This document shows positions 48,975 to 61,764 of a stretch of 64,000 nucleotides of DNA, piece by piece (position 1 is the stretch's first letter; each line of letters begins with the position of its first letter). The translations under genes and the position numbers were made by a program. Origin of the DNA: Straminergon stramineum (Eukaryota > Streptophyta > Bryopsida > Hypnales > Calliergonaceae); the NCBI GenBank assembly GCA_963920665.1, contig OY987268.1, positions 8,558,501 to 8,622,500 on the forward strand, written 5' to 3'. The notes under the pieces were generated by a model. That model ran no database searches, had not been told where the DNA came from, and saw nothing but the letters and a program-made list of their open reading frames with translations.

Positions 48975-50480
48975 ATGACAACCATGAGCAGGAAGTTCTT
49001 CCCAGGACATGGTGCAAGTTCCTCGTCCATCGAAGCTGATTACTTGACTCTCTCGGTGGAAGATGTGCACTCCCTTGCACAGCTTGTCAGCGAAGGGTTA
49101 CAGCTGAACGAAAGGCAGTGTCAGGATCTTTCCTCCAAGCTCGTGCAAACCCTGGAGAATATTCAGAAACAAGTCCCTCCATCTCAAGCATTAAAGGTTC
49201 TCTTTGGTCCAGCTTTGAAGAACTTGTACAGAGTATTGGAGAAAGCGAAGCTGCTTGTCATTCAGTGCTGCGACACAGATTGGGTTCGAGCAGCCGTGTT
49301 TCAGATTCACAATGAAGGGACCTTTCGAGAGGTCTTGCTGGAGGTCGGCTTATGTTACAATGTTATTTACGAGCTCAGAAAAGCTACTCTACGAGATCGG
49401 GAATGGACACTAATTCAAGCAGAAGACCTTCGCCAGTCCTCCTTGTTCTTGCCTGCACCTGAGAGTGACGTCTGGGAAGATCAAGAAACTCTGAAGAGAA
49501 GGCTTGAACAAGAAGCAGGCACTTCAAATGATCGGAATTCGTATCTTGCAAAATACTTGTTGCGGAAGTTGGAGTGCATATCTACAGCTCGCATGAATGC
49601 AGACTTCAGCGTTCCGGATGCATTGCTTTGGATGAAGGAAACTGAACCGCCAGGGACTTGGAAATTGCAACGCGTTATTGGAAGTGGTTCTGGTGCCTCG
49701 TGTGTTTGTCGCTACGATTGGCTTGGCATTCCCTGTGCCAGAAAGGAGTTTCACTGTCGAGTGGAAGATGGTATTTTCCATAGGGAAGCGGCCATCTTGG
49801 CCCAGCTTAACCACCCGAATATTGTGAAGTTCTTTTGTTGTAGCAACGATCCCGAAATGGGTGAGTGCTTCATAGCCATGGAGCTTATGGAGATGAGCTT
49901 GGATAGGTTAATTGAGAGTCGAGCGAAGGCAAAACGGTCATTTCCCATTCTTCTTGTTCTCGATATCATGACCCAAATAGCGCGTGGAGTGCGGTACCTC
50001 CATGGTTTGAACATTGCTCATCGTGACTTGAAACCACAAAATGTGGTTGTGACGGAATCCCTTGCGGCACATCTTGAAGATTGTTTTAATGTGAAGTTGG
50101 TTGATTTCGGGATGTCGAAGACCAAAGTGCAGGTCTCCAAGTCTAATACGATTTCCATACCCGGTGTTGGGACCACCAAATATAGAGCTCCCGAGGTTTT
50201 TCCTCAGGCTCAGCGAGTTGCGCAAGGACCGAAAGGAAAGGCGAATTGGTTCCAGGCGGATGCCTATAGCTTTGGCATCACTTGCGCAGTGCTTTTATCC
50301 TTGAAGAAGCCCTTTGAAGATGTACCCGGGAGTAAGTTGCATGAGGAATTACTCCAGGGAGTCCGACCCGAACTTCCTGGCGAGTGTCCCGAGGCTTTGG
50401 TTGGTCTTTTGAAGGACTGTTGGGCTACGAACCCTCATTGTCGACCTGGTTTTGCGGAGATTTGTTCGAGGCTTGAGTAA
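48975..50480 (+). CDS. Unit 4 MLKL-like (DUF1221/HeLo) kinase, ended by a nonsense codon
   Basis: 501 codons. The N-terminal domain and kinase are intact: GSGSGAS, CARKEF, HRDLKPQN, DFG, APE. The frame ends at TAA 50478-50480, where units 1 to 3 have CAA (RLEQCKL), a single C-to-T change. The stop falls at the very end of the kinase domain, so the kinase may still fold. The original frame stays open behind it to a donor at 50673 (SVHVK|GTAAAG), another 64 codons, and the linker exon at 51269-51373 (35 codons) is intact. The lesion is therefore young, or the short form is tolerated. Confidence 0.8.
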   Translation: MTTMSRKFFPGHGASSSSIEADYLTLSVEDVHSLAQLVSEGLQLNERQCQDLSSKLVQTLENIQKQVPPSQALKVLFGPALKNLYRVLEKAKLLVIQCCDTDWVRAAVFQIHNEGTFREVLLEVGLCYNVIYELRKATLRDREWTLIQAEDLRQSSLFLPAPESDVWEDQETLKRRLEQEAGTSNDRNSYLAKYLLRKLECISTARMNADFSVPDALLWMKETEPPGTWKLQRVIGSGSGASCVCRYDWLGIPCARKEFHCRVEDGIFHREAAILAQLNHPNIVKFFCCSNDPEMGECFIAMELMEMSLDRLIESRAKAKRSFPILLVLDIMTQIARGVRYLHGLNIAHRDLKPQNVVVTESLAAHLEDCFNVKLVDFGMSKTKVQVSKSNTISIPGVGTTKYRAPEVFPQAQRVAQGPKGKANWFQADAYSFGITCAVLLSLKKPFEDVPGSKLHEELLQGVRPELPGECPEALVGLLKDCWATNPHCRPGFAEICSRLE

Positions 50481-51656
50481 TGCAAATTACAGGAGTTTTT
50501 GAGAGGTTCATCTGAAGGTTTGCAAGGACTCGTGGGTTCTGAGTATATTGAGACTGTTTTGATGAAGGAGTCTCATGATCATGAGCACTCTCAAGGTGAC
50601 ACTGGAGTGCCATATGTACGCATACATTCTCAATATGCCGACACAGTCTCCTTTGATTCAGTTCATGTCAAGGTAAAGTCCGTTTTGTCTAATTTCAATT
50701 TTTTGGACGTTTTCATTTGCTTTGACTGGAGTATTGGGGTTGGATCCATGGTGTGACTACTACATGTATAATTTTGAAGGTACTGATCAACTATGGGTGC
50801 CAATTCTTAGACCTTGCGCTTTCTTTTATAGAAGGACTATTATGCCCTGTTCCGTTGCCACAGCCAAAATAAAATAAGAGGAAAAGTAATTTTCTACTTT
50901 GTAATTCATAGATACTTCGAAATTGAATATCTTTTCTGCCGTGAGTTGGAATGCCACGAAGCAAAGTCCGTGCACCCCTCTTTGAAGAGAGCTTTTTAAT
51001 GTTACCATGAACATGACCGGGGATGCACGGTTCCAGAGATCTCATCGTAACAAAACAAACAGCCTAATTTAATGTATGGACGTTGACCATCTTGTCTATT
51101 TCCGCATGTCTAGTGAGTTTCTCCAGTATTCCAGTGTGCTCGTGTGATGCGAACTCTGTTTGGCCTCGTATAATGTGTGTACTTTGGGCGATTTATGTGA
51201 CAGCATTTGTAAGATGTCTTGATATTAGTACGCTGCTTTTTTTCCATTTTTTTGGCACTATTTTACAGGAGGCTGTTAGTATTTCGCAAATTGAGGAGGA
51301 AGTAAGTTTATCAAGTGATGATTCTTCTGAATATCGCCAGGGTATTATCTTGTCAGAATTGGAGCCTAAGAAGGTTCTTACGTCTTTCCTTTATTGCACA
51401 GTTGCTTTATTGCACAGTTACTGAAACATCAGAAGTTAGTACTGGTGCGTTGAAAAGTTAGCTCTTGGAAATCGTTGCTTTAACGTATCAAGTTTGAGTG
51501 GCTCAAAATTGATGTGCTTTTTGTTGGTGATCATTGACATTGAACATTGACAATGAACATGATCTATTTGCGTAGGGCCTACAAACAAATAAAACTTTTG
51601 TAATGAAAATCAAGAGTGAGCATGAATCCTTTTTTCATTTGAAGCTTGAAAGATGA
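50481..51656 (+). pseudogene. Unit 4 stranded exon end, linker exon and terminal exon
   Basis: 50481-50672 continues the first-exon frame after the nonsense codon (EGLQGLVGSEYIE, then a His-rich SHDHEHSQ stretch specific to this unit). Exon 2 is 51269-51373. The alternative terminal exon, 51576-51656, ends eight codons sooner than in units 1 and 2. A segment at 50830-51060, containing TATGCCCTGTTCCG, is inserted in the intron and is not in other units. Confidence 0.6.
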
Positions 51657-51981
51657 AATTTCACCTGTAGAACGGTTTGATAGTGCACATGATCAATCTA
51701 ATAACATCATTGCAGTGACTAAACCCACAACTTTAAGCATTTTGACCTTTAGAATTCCAAATCAAACATGGTGATGCCAAGATTCATGTTTGCACTACTA
51801 TAGGAACTTTAAAAGCTTAGTACATATATACATTTTTTGGATGTTAAATTTGGTTAAGATTCAAGCTACTCTTGTTTCTCTAGTGTTGTAAATATGAATG
51901 TGAAAGTTCATATACATGATATTGTGTGATCATGCACTAATTACTACCAGTATGCATGTGCGATTTGGATGTTTGTACTAG

Positions 51982-54075
51982 AGTGGTGGTCTTTGGAGCC
52001 GTGCAATCTCCAACTTAGCTCGTGTGATGTCTGCGGATGCTTTGAGTTTCAAAAATTTAAGAGAGAGTCGATCCCTGAGGCTTCAATTTCAACAAAGTGA
52101 GTACCTTGGCACATCACTCAATTCCATACCATTATGCTTTTTATGATTACATACTCTATTCCTGTGCTTTATTGAACTTCCTCTTGATTCAATTCCTCTA
52201 CTATTTGCAGAATGTAAAGAGTTTGATGTGAAGCCTACTTTATTCCCATACAATGAGCTTCAGGTTGCCACGCGAAATTTTCACGAAGATATGAAATTGG
52301 GGGATTCAGGCTCTGGAATGATGTATAAGGTACTGAACTCCAGCATTCCATACCCATTACACAATGCAATTCTAATATCAATTTGCATGGAGTTTGAGTA
52401 AGTTGTTGCTCATGTTCTGTACAGTACAATGGATATACCGTGCGTGATTCCCATTCCTGCATATTTTTATTATAACTTGAATGTTTTTCTCATATGTCGG
52501 TTCCTCTGTAATCAAGACCCGTGAAGCATCCTACATTACATGGCACCTATCAATTCTAATTATTTCATCATTGGAGTGTTCAAACTGGGGGGCAAATCCA
52601 GTATTAGCAGGTTACAATTAAAGAATATTTACTTTATACCATCTGTTATGTGAGTTCATATTTCACAATATTACTACTAAGTGGACTTTGGAATGCTGTA
52701 GGGTGTGTTGCCAAACGGAAGTGTGGTGGCCGTGAAGAAGGTTTCTTCTCTTTGCAGTATAGATGACTTTCTTAATGAAGCTGTCCTTTTGTCGAGAATG
52801 AAGCACAAAAACTTGGTGACTCTCATAGGATGTTGCCTTCATGACCCGCAAGGGCTGCTAGTTTACGAGTACGTGGAGAATTGTCATGTTGGCCAAATTC
52901 TACTTGGTATGTAATTCTCCTAGCCCAACTGAATTAGCAACATACTTTTGCTCTCTTCTGCAAGCATGATGGTTTCATTCCAACTCCATATCAAGTATAA
53001 TTGAGAAACTAATTCCAAGTCTGTCCATATCTTTGCCCTGTTGCCACAGACAAAGGACCGAGTAGGCAGATGCTGGCTTGGTCTGTGCGGTTAAAGATTT
53101 GCTTGGGCGTGGCTCAAGGTTTGCAGTACTTGCATGCGCTAGCGCATACGAGAATCATCCATCGGGACATCACGGCGACGAATGTTTTTCTCGACAGAAA
53201 CTTTGACCCTAAAATTGGTGATTTCTCCTTGGATTTATCATTTCAAGATGAACAGAGTCATATTCTGGTAGATGAAGTGGAGGGAATACTGTAAGTTACC
53301 CACTCTTTTCCCTTTCCGTACGTGTAGTTTGCTGGACAGGTGTTCATTGCGTGATCAAACAGTCGAGTTCACTCAATACTAGACAGGTCTTCATTCCTGC
53401 ATTAGGAGTTGTCGAAACCCAAGTCTTGAGCTCCAAATAGCCAGTGAGACTCGGGAAGGTGATTCTTACAACTCTCCTCGTCTCCCCCAAGGTGAAAGTT
53501 TTTGAGGATTGGGGCCTCAAATTCCAAAGCAAGGATTTCGAGAGTTGGGGTCTTTGATTCTTGCGGGGCTAGATTTGGGAAGAAATAGAGATTTCTGGTA
53601 GTTGGCACCCGTATTTTTTTTTGGAGGGGGGTAGGGTTCAGGGTTCAGGGTTCACGATGCCATTTTGATTGACATGCTCTGCACATACATCATGCAAATA
53701 TTTCTGAGTACTTGCAGGAGGTACATGGCACCGGAGTTCGTAAAGTTTGGGAAATTGAGCGAAAAAGTGGATGTCTACAGCTTTGGCGTCTTGTGTTTGG
53801 AGATTATCAGTGGCCGACGCAACTGTGAGATGACCTTGCCTCCGGATCAAGTGTACCCCCTCAAATGGGCCCCGCGTCTGCACGAAGAAGACAGGCTTTC
53901 GGAACTCGTTGACCCCACACTTCACTTGACGGATGTCGAAGTCCGAGACGTGCAACGAGTGATCAAACTGTGTCTCATGTGCATACAGAACGAGCCGGAG
54001 AGGCGGCCGAGCATGGCTCGCATTTTGACTACATTGCAAGGAGATACGGAATGGGATGGGCAAGTGCTGCGGTGA
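51982..54075 (+). CDS. Unit 4 RLK-type pseudokinase domain, five exons, replaced tail
   Basis: Exons are 51982-52096, 52211-52329, 52702-52906, 53050-53290 and 53718-54075, in phase with GT-AG sites (one acceptor is CTGTAG). Motifs: NELQVATRNF, Gly-loop GDSGSG, VAVKK, LLVYEYVEN, IIHRDITATN, DFS for DFG, MAPEF and DVYSFGVLCLEIISGR. Lys and Asp survive, but HRDIK is HRDIT and the DFG glycine is Ser, so activity is doubtful. After DTEWDGQVLR the usual SLGSLSDGASP tail is cut by a repeat insertion that supplies TGA at 54073. With the first kinase stopped upstream, it can only be made from its own start, such as the ATG in ARVMSADAL. Confidence 0.65.
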
Positions 54076-55435
54076 ACGGAAGTGGTCCAATGACCAAGGT
54101 ATTCACCAAAATTCACCGATTACTGGACCAATATAGGTGCATTCGCTTTTTCTACAGTTGAAGTCATCCATCGGACCATTCTGGTCCGCAGCATCCTTAC
54201 AGGGTTAAAAAGCCTTATAACTCCTCAGCTGTGATGTAATACATGAATTGTGATACATTGTTATTTACACACTATCACAATCATTGATTTACTTCATATT
54301 GAAAAGTATTTGGTCATTGTTTTTTCTGATCAAATACCAACAAATACGACTCCCAAGGGCTTTCAGGCCCTTCAAGGGTTAACATACCACTTCACAAGGG
54401 CTCACAGATCGGTGGTTTTCAGGACTCAAAGGCACGAGTAACTTAGTGTTTAGAGCGTCTGGGTGGAGCCTGGGTGCTAACGGTGCTCATTAAATGGAGC
54501 ATAGCCCTGAAACTGGCATTGGAGGCCGTACTTACCTCAAAATACGGCCTTTGGATGACATTTAGCACCTGTGGAAGACAGAGCAAAGTAATTTTTCTTC
54601 CATTTTTTTTAAGGGTGAGCACTTCTGCAAGAAGTTAATGTTGGAAATTCTTTCTTTGTGATATTATTGTTGACTTTTATACATAGTAAGATGCTTCATC
54701 CATGGACCACTTTTGAGTGTATTTTGACAACTTCATAGGAAATATGTGATTTTAATTTAATTTGATAAATGTGAAAAGTTTTAAGAATAATGAGTCCCTT
54801 GAAAGCATGGCCTATAATCATAAAAATGAACTTTTAAATTTTGTTCTTCACAAGCTATGTTCTTTTTTAGGATAAATATTGTGACTCGGATGGCTTTGCC
54901 ATGCAATTCGATGAACTTCAAGTAAGATGTTGACTATAAGGTTGAAGCACCTATTTTCAACACTTTCCACAATTCCACATACTTTGAGGTGTAATCAAGA
55001 CATGAACTTATTTTTAGCACGTTGACATTTGAAAATCATGAATTTTAAAAGTATGATATTTTTCAAAACATATACAAATGTAATATGAATTTGTGAAGTT
55101 CAAGTACGTGGTGTACTTGAAATCATATTTTGCATTCAAGTACAAAAGATGGAGATTTGGGACTTCCTATGGTTACATATTTTCAAGATTGATTTAGAAT
55201 GTAGTATTGGGAATAGTTGTTTCTACCTTACGTAATGGACCATGCAAATCAAGTATTAAGAGTCTACAAAATGCTACATTTAATATTTGTTTGTATTGAA
55301 ATTAGTTCAATGAAAAGAGTGATGTACAAAGCCTTCATTTCCTTTCCTATACAAATCCTTGTTTTCAATAATAATTTAGTTGTTTGTACACTTACTTGGC
55401 TTTCAATTGGCAAGTAATGTAAGCATGACTTATAT
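54076..55435. other. Repeat insertion and 3' flank of unit 4
   Basis: 54070-54210 and 54210-54390 are repeat fragments: the latter matches 15640-15850, and CATCCTTAC at 54193 marks the end of a short TTAA-type element. The unit's own 3' flank resumes near 54490-54540 (GGCCTTTGGATGACATTTAGC). No gene is seen beyond the kinase tail. Confidence 0.5.
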
Positions 55436-56688
55436 GAATGTTTTCAACCATGATGGCCCAAAAAACCCTAGAGAAAAGGCCAATAGAGAGTAAGACTTGA
55501 CCTAAGCCTCCAAGCAATGGACTTTCTAACTCATACCACATATTAGAAAATTTAGATGCTACCCTTACAACCATAATCAACTATAGATTGACACCACAAT
55601 TAACAATCAACCACAAACCCAGGGTTGCATTCAAAACTCATCCAACATAGAAATATTTAGTTCCAAAATCAACAAGTCTATTAAAAATTCAATGAACATT
55701 GCAAATAAACAAAGTACAATTGCTATTGTAAAATGATTGTAACTTCAAATTCCCTAATTGATCATCTGCCACTAGAATGGCCACCAAAGCTTCAATTTAT
55801 CTTGAAATGGCCCAAGATTAAGTTTGTTGGAGGACTAACTTTGCCCCACATCTACTTCTAGAAATTACGCTTCAAATTCATCAAAATACTCACAATATCC
55901 TTTCTTAAAGTTGTTGCTTCTATTCTAGGTGACACAAAACAATTTCCTAACTTTCTCTATTCCTTTTTTACAAAAATGAATGTGAAAAACCTACTCAACA
56001 AATTCCTAATCATCCTCTTCACATCAAACCTCCACAATTTCGTTATATTTCAAGAATCTCATTCCAAACATTCCAAGTAGGGAGACAAAAAAAAGAACTT
56101 CCATGAGAGCAAAGAATGAGAGAAAGTTAATTCTATTTTTCCTAATATAATGCTTCATTAGCATGCTAACCTTTATCCACATTCTAATTCATCCCTACTC
56201 TGATTTAACATACTTACACTTATTTTCTTCATTTTTTCCTACTTTAGAGCATTTTCTATTATGTTAGTGTCTTAGGACTTCTCTATTTCTCCTAGTTCGC
56301 TTCATTTTTTTTGTCATTGTAGTTCTCATTCCCTACTCACTTTCTAATGCTAATTCCTAATTTTAATATTTTATTTCCTAATTCTACTAATTTTACCATT
56401 TTCTAATTTCTCTAATAGCCCATTTTTTTACTTAACCTTTTTTAAATGGAATTTTAAAATGCTCATTTTTCTTGTAGAATTTCCCCATCATTATTCACAT
56501 AATTGAATCCATTAAATTTTACACCATTGCCTTAAAAATTCCGCTACTATCTATTAAAAGACTCACTAATCTACTATCATAGATTGATTCATCTAATTAA
56601 GAATTGCTAGCTCATAAATTTTTACAATTGGTCATAATTTTCCTGAGCTTAAATTGTAAGCCAATTCAGTGGCTCACAACCTAACTAT
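55436..56688. mobile_element. Insertion of about 1.25 kb private to unit 4
   Basis: The spacer sequence AAGCATGACTT...TCTATGACCATTAT is contiguous in units 1 to 3 and is interrupted here. The insert is AT-rich, with many CTAAT runs, and has no recognised coding domain or clear terminal repeats. The borders are placed by homology only. Confidence 0.5.
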
Positions 56689-57188
56689 AGGTCTATGACC
56701 ATTATTATCTAGTGTACTTATATAGTGGTTTATAACCTCACATTGAATGCGTAGAATAATTTCATGTATATTGTTAAAAATTTTATTTCAAAGATAGTTT
56801 GGATTGAGTATGTGTCATGAGCTCTTCTACCTCTTCTAAAAATCACAATTCATATTGGTTAAAATGCTCTAAGTAGTAAATACAATCCTTATCTTCAATA
56901 TATAAGCATAAAGAGAGTTTAATGAGTTTTTTGTGAGGTATGATCAAATGGTCATACCCATATTGACATCATGTAGACACAAATTCATAATAGATATCAA
57001 CATGGTTATTTGGAGAATATATTATTGTCTACCAATGGAAGAACTTGATTGGAGAAGGTATGTAAGGTATGCATATCCATTATAGCCCCTATCCACATTT
57101 ATACAAATATAGATAGGGGATGCAATTGGAAATAGATCATTGTCAATGGACCTATCTTAACATTCATTAGTCAACATTCATGATATTG

Positions 57189-58462
57189 GGTAGCCAATTA
57201 CTACCTCTTTTGAGGTGATAGTGATAAACTATGACATTTCAAGAAAACCACACATAAATTACAGAAGAGGTACATGTGTCATTTTCAAATTGGTCATAAA
57301 ATTATCAACACAAATTCTGAAAGGGTACATGTGTCATTTTCTTCTTAAACTTTAAAATTTCCATTCCAAAAAACTATAAGAACTACAGAAAATAAGAACT
57401 AGCATGCATCTCCCATTGTCCACAGCACTCTCCAAGAAAATATCTTCTAAGTATCTACACATCAAACCCAAGAGAATTACATACTTGAATCCTCCTTGAA
57501 TTCATAGAATCCCTATTTCCAAAACCCTAATTCAATCAGGACTATTAATTTGTTGAACAATTTTGAACTGATTAGCAATCAGATCTTCATCTCTTTCAGA
57601 GTGTCACAATATGTGGTCCGAAATCGAACCAACACCTCCAAATAATCCATTCCCTCTCAAAAATGTTCTAATTGAACTTAAACCAACAAAGCCACGAGAA
57701 GGTATCAACCTTCTCAAAGTAGCGAATTTACAGTTCATTGCAGCAGCATCAAGCTTGCTAAGAATTGTAGAATTGGATTTTCCTTAGCAACAATAAATTG
57801 AAATCCAAGCAAGGTCTACCAAAATTGAGAGACCTAAACTGAAACAACAACTGAATCATGTTGAACATGTTTCCAAAGAGAGAACACAAGTTGTAAACAC
57901 AAGTCTCAAAACAAACTTCGAAGCAAACTTACCAAACATGCTGCAAACGTAGTTGCTGCACAAACGCTGCAGACAACCCTAAGGACCTCAACACTCACAC
58001 AAGGCTATTCATGTACACCTTAGTCGTAACACAGAAGATAAAAAACTTTTAACTACAAGGTTTTCAATTACATCCTTCATAAGAGAGCATCAAAGGATAT
58101 TTGCACTCACCTGCTGCGCTACCAACCTGAACGAGAAACCAGTATGAATCACATGCGACATTGTGAGAGTTTGAGCACGCCGAACTCTAGCCCTTGACGG
58201 ACCGGATCGTTAGCTCCAGATTGACGGCTGCTCAATTTCTGCTGCGTGGCGCTTCATCGACGGCGCTGAGGGAGCCCTATATTTTTTTTCCCACCATCGA
58301 TGGCGGAAGATCAACAAATAGATTTTATTCAGAAAAAAATTGATCAAAGGACAGGGGTGAGGGTTTTAGAGATCTCAAACTTTTTTTCCCAGAAATCGAC
58401 GATGGTGTTTTTTTGTGTTAGGTAACAGGCACTGTTTGGGCTGCTTGCCAATTCTCAGGGGA
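57189..58462. mobile_element. Insertion of about 1.27 kb with a GC-rich exon-like patch
   Basis: Absent from units 1 to 3, where the flanking TTAGTCAATTACTATTC is continuous. Bases 58100-58320 are GC-rich, and on the minus strand they run into a good donor-like CAG|GTGAGT (about 58112). This may be a captured 5' exon of another gene carried by a transposon. No protein family could be recognised. Confidence 0.45.
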
Positions 58463-59651
58463 TAGTCAATTAGTTCATTCATGTTCACCTTGTTGTAAAT
58501 TATGATGATGTGATAATAAAAGTTCCATTCAAATGTCATCGTGTTTTGAAATTTTGAACAACATGCTAGTCTATACACTTTAGCTACCACAAGGTAAGAA
58601 TTTCAAGAGCTAGGGTGTTTTGCTAGATAGGTCTTCATGATACAATTAAGATGGAAGCTCCCATTCCTATCCATTTAAGCAATTCGGCGTAGTTGAAGAC
58701 ACCTTTTGTGAGAAAAAGTATTATTGTTGTATTAGCAATTGACAATCCTGAATTAAAAAATAAAAATAAAAAAATAGAATTTTTGGATGAAGCATCTAAT
58801 TTCTATGAATTTTCAAAGAAGAACTCCCTAGGGCACCCCACCCTAGTAAAGCTGCAGTGATTCTGACACAAAAATCACCCACAAACCATGGGGACGGTAC
58901 TTTGGGGAGACAATTTCTGGGACACCTACTCTGCCGCAGTGGGTGCATGGACGGGAATGCGTGCTGCCACCTTGAGCAACTGAGTTCACTAAACACTTCT
59001 TCATGAGGAGGTGTCACAGCTCAATACTTGGGATTCACAAAGAGAGAAATACTCAAGTTTTTAAACCTTTGAACTCTACCCAAAGGTAAGAGTTTTGGGA
59101 ACTAGGGCATTTGATTCCTGCTGGGCTAGAGTAGGAACAACGCAAAGAATTCGGGCATCTCAAATTGCAGGTTAACTCTTGACAACCCTATTTGAGATTC
59201 AACCGAGAATCCAGGTTTCGAGTTCGATTGACATGGTCCTGAAATTTTATATTACTCCCTCAAGTAGTTGTTCGCAGTTGCTTCATAAATTCAGCAGCGG
59301 GATCTGCGATGTTAACCGAACAGACTCTAAAATCACTGTGAGCTGTTTTCGTTTTCGATTTATTTTATTTCGATTGTGACTGATATGACATTTGATTTGC
59401 GAAATAAGCAAAAACATAAACAGTGAGCTGAAAGGGCGCATAGAAAAGCTCAAACAATACAGGGTGAAAGAGGTTCTTCGTCATTTACGGCGACACAAAT
59501 GAGACAGGAATCAGGGCTTCGAGGACTATACGTCAAACAGTCCCAGTAAAATTGGCAAAGGAATATATAGTACAAGCTGTCATTCGTTCTACAGTACAAG
59601 AAGAAGCTGAATAAGGAAAGAATGGGTAAAAGCCCAACCTAACTTATTTAA
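58463..59651. other. Spacer of unit 4
   Basis: Conserved unit spacer (compare 41500-42339), interrupted at about 58690-58980 by a repeat also found at 38240-38400. No gene is seen. Confidence 0.5.
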
Positions 59652-60935
59652 TCAATCATCATACGAAATATGCGGAGCAGCTTCACAACCAGGGTCAAAT
59701 GCGTCCGCGACTCCACAGCAATGCCAATACTGCATAATTTCCCCACCACCAATCGTCTCCATCGTGCCGCCCGTGTAGACGCTCTCAAACTTCCTTTTCG
59801 TCTCTCCTGCCACCACAACCACCTCAGAAACAGTGACACCACAACAAACTTCAGAAACAAAATTTCAAGTAAACTCAAAGTAAATATGAGAAGAATCAAT
59901 TATCACATAAAGGACTCGTCTGAGGTTTCTTGGTCTTAAAATGAACAATTCAATTGATCATAGTGTCAAAAATATAATCCAAATAGGGCCACATTACGAT
60001 TATAGTACTCCAATCAGTGAAAAACATTATATCTGTTGGTCCAATTACAAACAAAATTCAACAAAAGAGACTCTCCATGTGAACTACTTAAAATCCAGTA
60101 AGGACACCAAGGACTAAATGTGTCAGATAAATGACTTTTTAAGGACACTAGAGAAACAAAGAATGCATCTGTTCATTCAAGAATCTGATCAATTTTGGCT
60201 AACTTCCTTGGTGTTAGGTACTCTTTCTTCCAGGGTTTAGAGTGACAAAAATCATGACCAATACACGGATTCCAAGGTTTTAAAAGACAAGCGACATGGT
60301 TTTGATTGATCATACTGTGACAATTAGTACTGCAGACAGGTAGAATATTACAGCACCAGAATCTGTGAAGAACAGTGCATGTATTGGCTAGAGAGTGAAC
60401 AACAATTGAACAAAATAGAATTCCCATACAACTTACTCAAAACTCCTCAAATAAACAAGCAATCCGTCAGGGTTTCAGCACGATTCGCAACCCTGAACCC
60501 TATACTGGACACGAACCTTAACTGACCTCCGAAGTGCGCAGTATGGAATCGACAAGCGCGCGGATGATTCGCCCTCGGATTGTACATTTGCTTACAATTG
60601 CGGCATGTGCGAAGCTCCACTCTCCCTTCCGCCGCTTCTCCCCCTCCGCTTGCTGCTGTTGCTGCTTGTGCCCTAATAACAGCCCCTGCAACACAATCAG
60701 CAAAGGCAGCTCCGTGTTACATTGTAGCAATCTCAGAAATCCTCAATCGTATAAACTCCATCTCCTTTGTGGTTGATTCCATTTCTGAGGGTGCGGAATT
60801 TTGACCTTGTTGTGAAGTCAACTTGGGGATGAAAATTCTGTGCAGTTGCAACACGGGATTTGAAATGGAAACAATTGGAAGTTGCGCATGGTGCTGCAAC
60901 GGAAGTGACGAAGTGCAAGCAGTGGCTGTCCACAT
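59652..60935 (-). CDS. Putative plastid-targeted Cys/His-rich (zinc-binding) protein, intact copy
   Basis: Three exons: 60935-60806, 60685-60527 and 59806-59652 (130, 159 and 155 nt), with GT-AG borders and phases that join to 147 residues. The first 45-60 residues are Ser/Thr/Ala-rich with scattered basic residues and almost no acid, like a plastid transit peptide. The mature part has CRNCKQMYNP, then NHPRACRFHTAHFGG, then ETKRKFESVYTGG, then YWHCCG, DPGC and PH. These Cys and His residues suggest one or two zinc sites, in part like CHORD-type WxCC...PGC...H motifs. I recognise it as a plant-conserved family but know no function. It converges on the kinase genes. It is the only undamaged copy in the array. 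Confidence 0.75.
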
Positions 60936-61764
60936 GGCTTCGCAATTTTTGAAGATCTGGCGAGGAGCAGATGTGGTCGAAGAAACCTAGAAAAGCAATC
61001 TCGAAGAATGTAAATCTCGAAGAAACGGAGGATAGAATTCAAGTGGGGGCAACAATCGGTGGAATGTTGGTTTAGGGTTTGGGCACACTTGGAGAATGAG
61101 GCTGTGCAGAAGTGGTGGGGCATGACAAGTAATGCAAGGTATCAGTACCCCATTGTGACGCCTTTCATAAACCGACCCCTAGATATTCTTGCCTAAACTG
61201 TACAACCTCTAATCATAAGAATCTAGGATCAGCTTTCCAGAAATACATGTTTTCAGTACTTTGAAATTGTGTAGTTTATTAACCCGTGAGTGTCATAGAG
61301 AGAACAACATAAATGAAGAGCTTTTTTTTTGATGGATCCAGAAAAACCAAAATAATTTGAGAACTACTCAGTTACTTAAAGTTTCACAGTTAAGATTTGA
61401 AGTCAGCTTACTGGTGAGTACGAATCTACAATTCATAAGAGAATCCACCGTGTGTATTTCGAGATTATAATACTTGATGAACTTGATATTCCACAAATCC
61501 TATTTTTTCAGCATCCAAAAAACGTCCCTTCTAATGCATAGGGGTTAATATGGTGTCCAACAAATGCATGAAAAGAAAATTTAGAATACTTTTTTTACCT
61601 TTTGACTTGCATTGTGTAAGCATGGAGAAGGTAAAAAACCCTATTGCAAATTTGAGTGACTTGATTGTAAATCCCACCCCAATTGATTCTTGTTTGAAAT
61701 GTACACTTTTTGAACATCATAACCCAAGGTTGGTTTTTGGGTACACTATTACTTATCATTAACC
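60936..61764. other. Upstream region of the minus-strand gene and unit edge
   Basis: 60936-61130 is conserved with units 2 and 3 and probably holds the promoter of the minus-strand gene. At about 61170 the TTAA element of units 2 and 3 is absent. Similarity to the other units ends near 61310, which marks the right edge of the recognisable array in this window. Confidence 0.5.

Noticed and set aside
60534..60776. Plus-strand frame with a run of Cys codons (also at 43183 and 29622)
   Set aside because: It is the antisense shadow of exon 2 of the minus-strand gene, whose GT-AG borders and phases fit.
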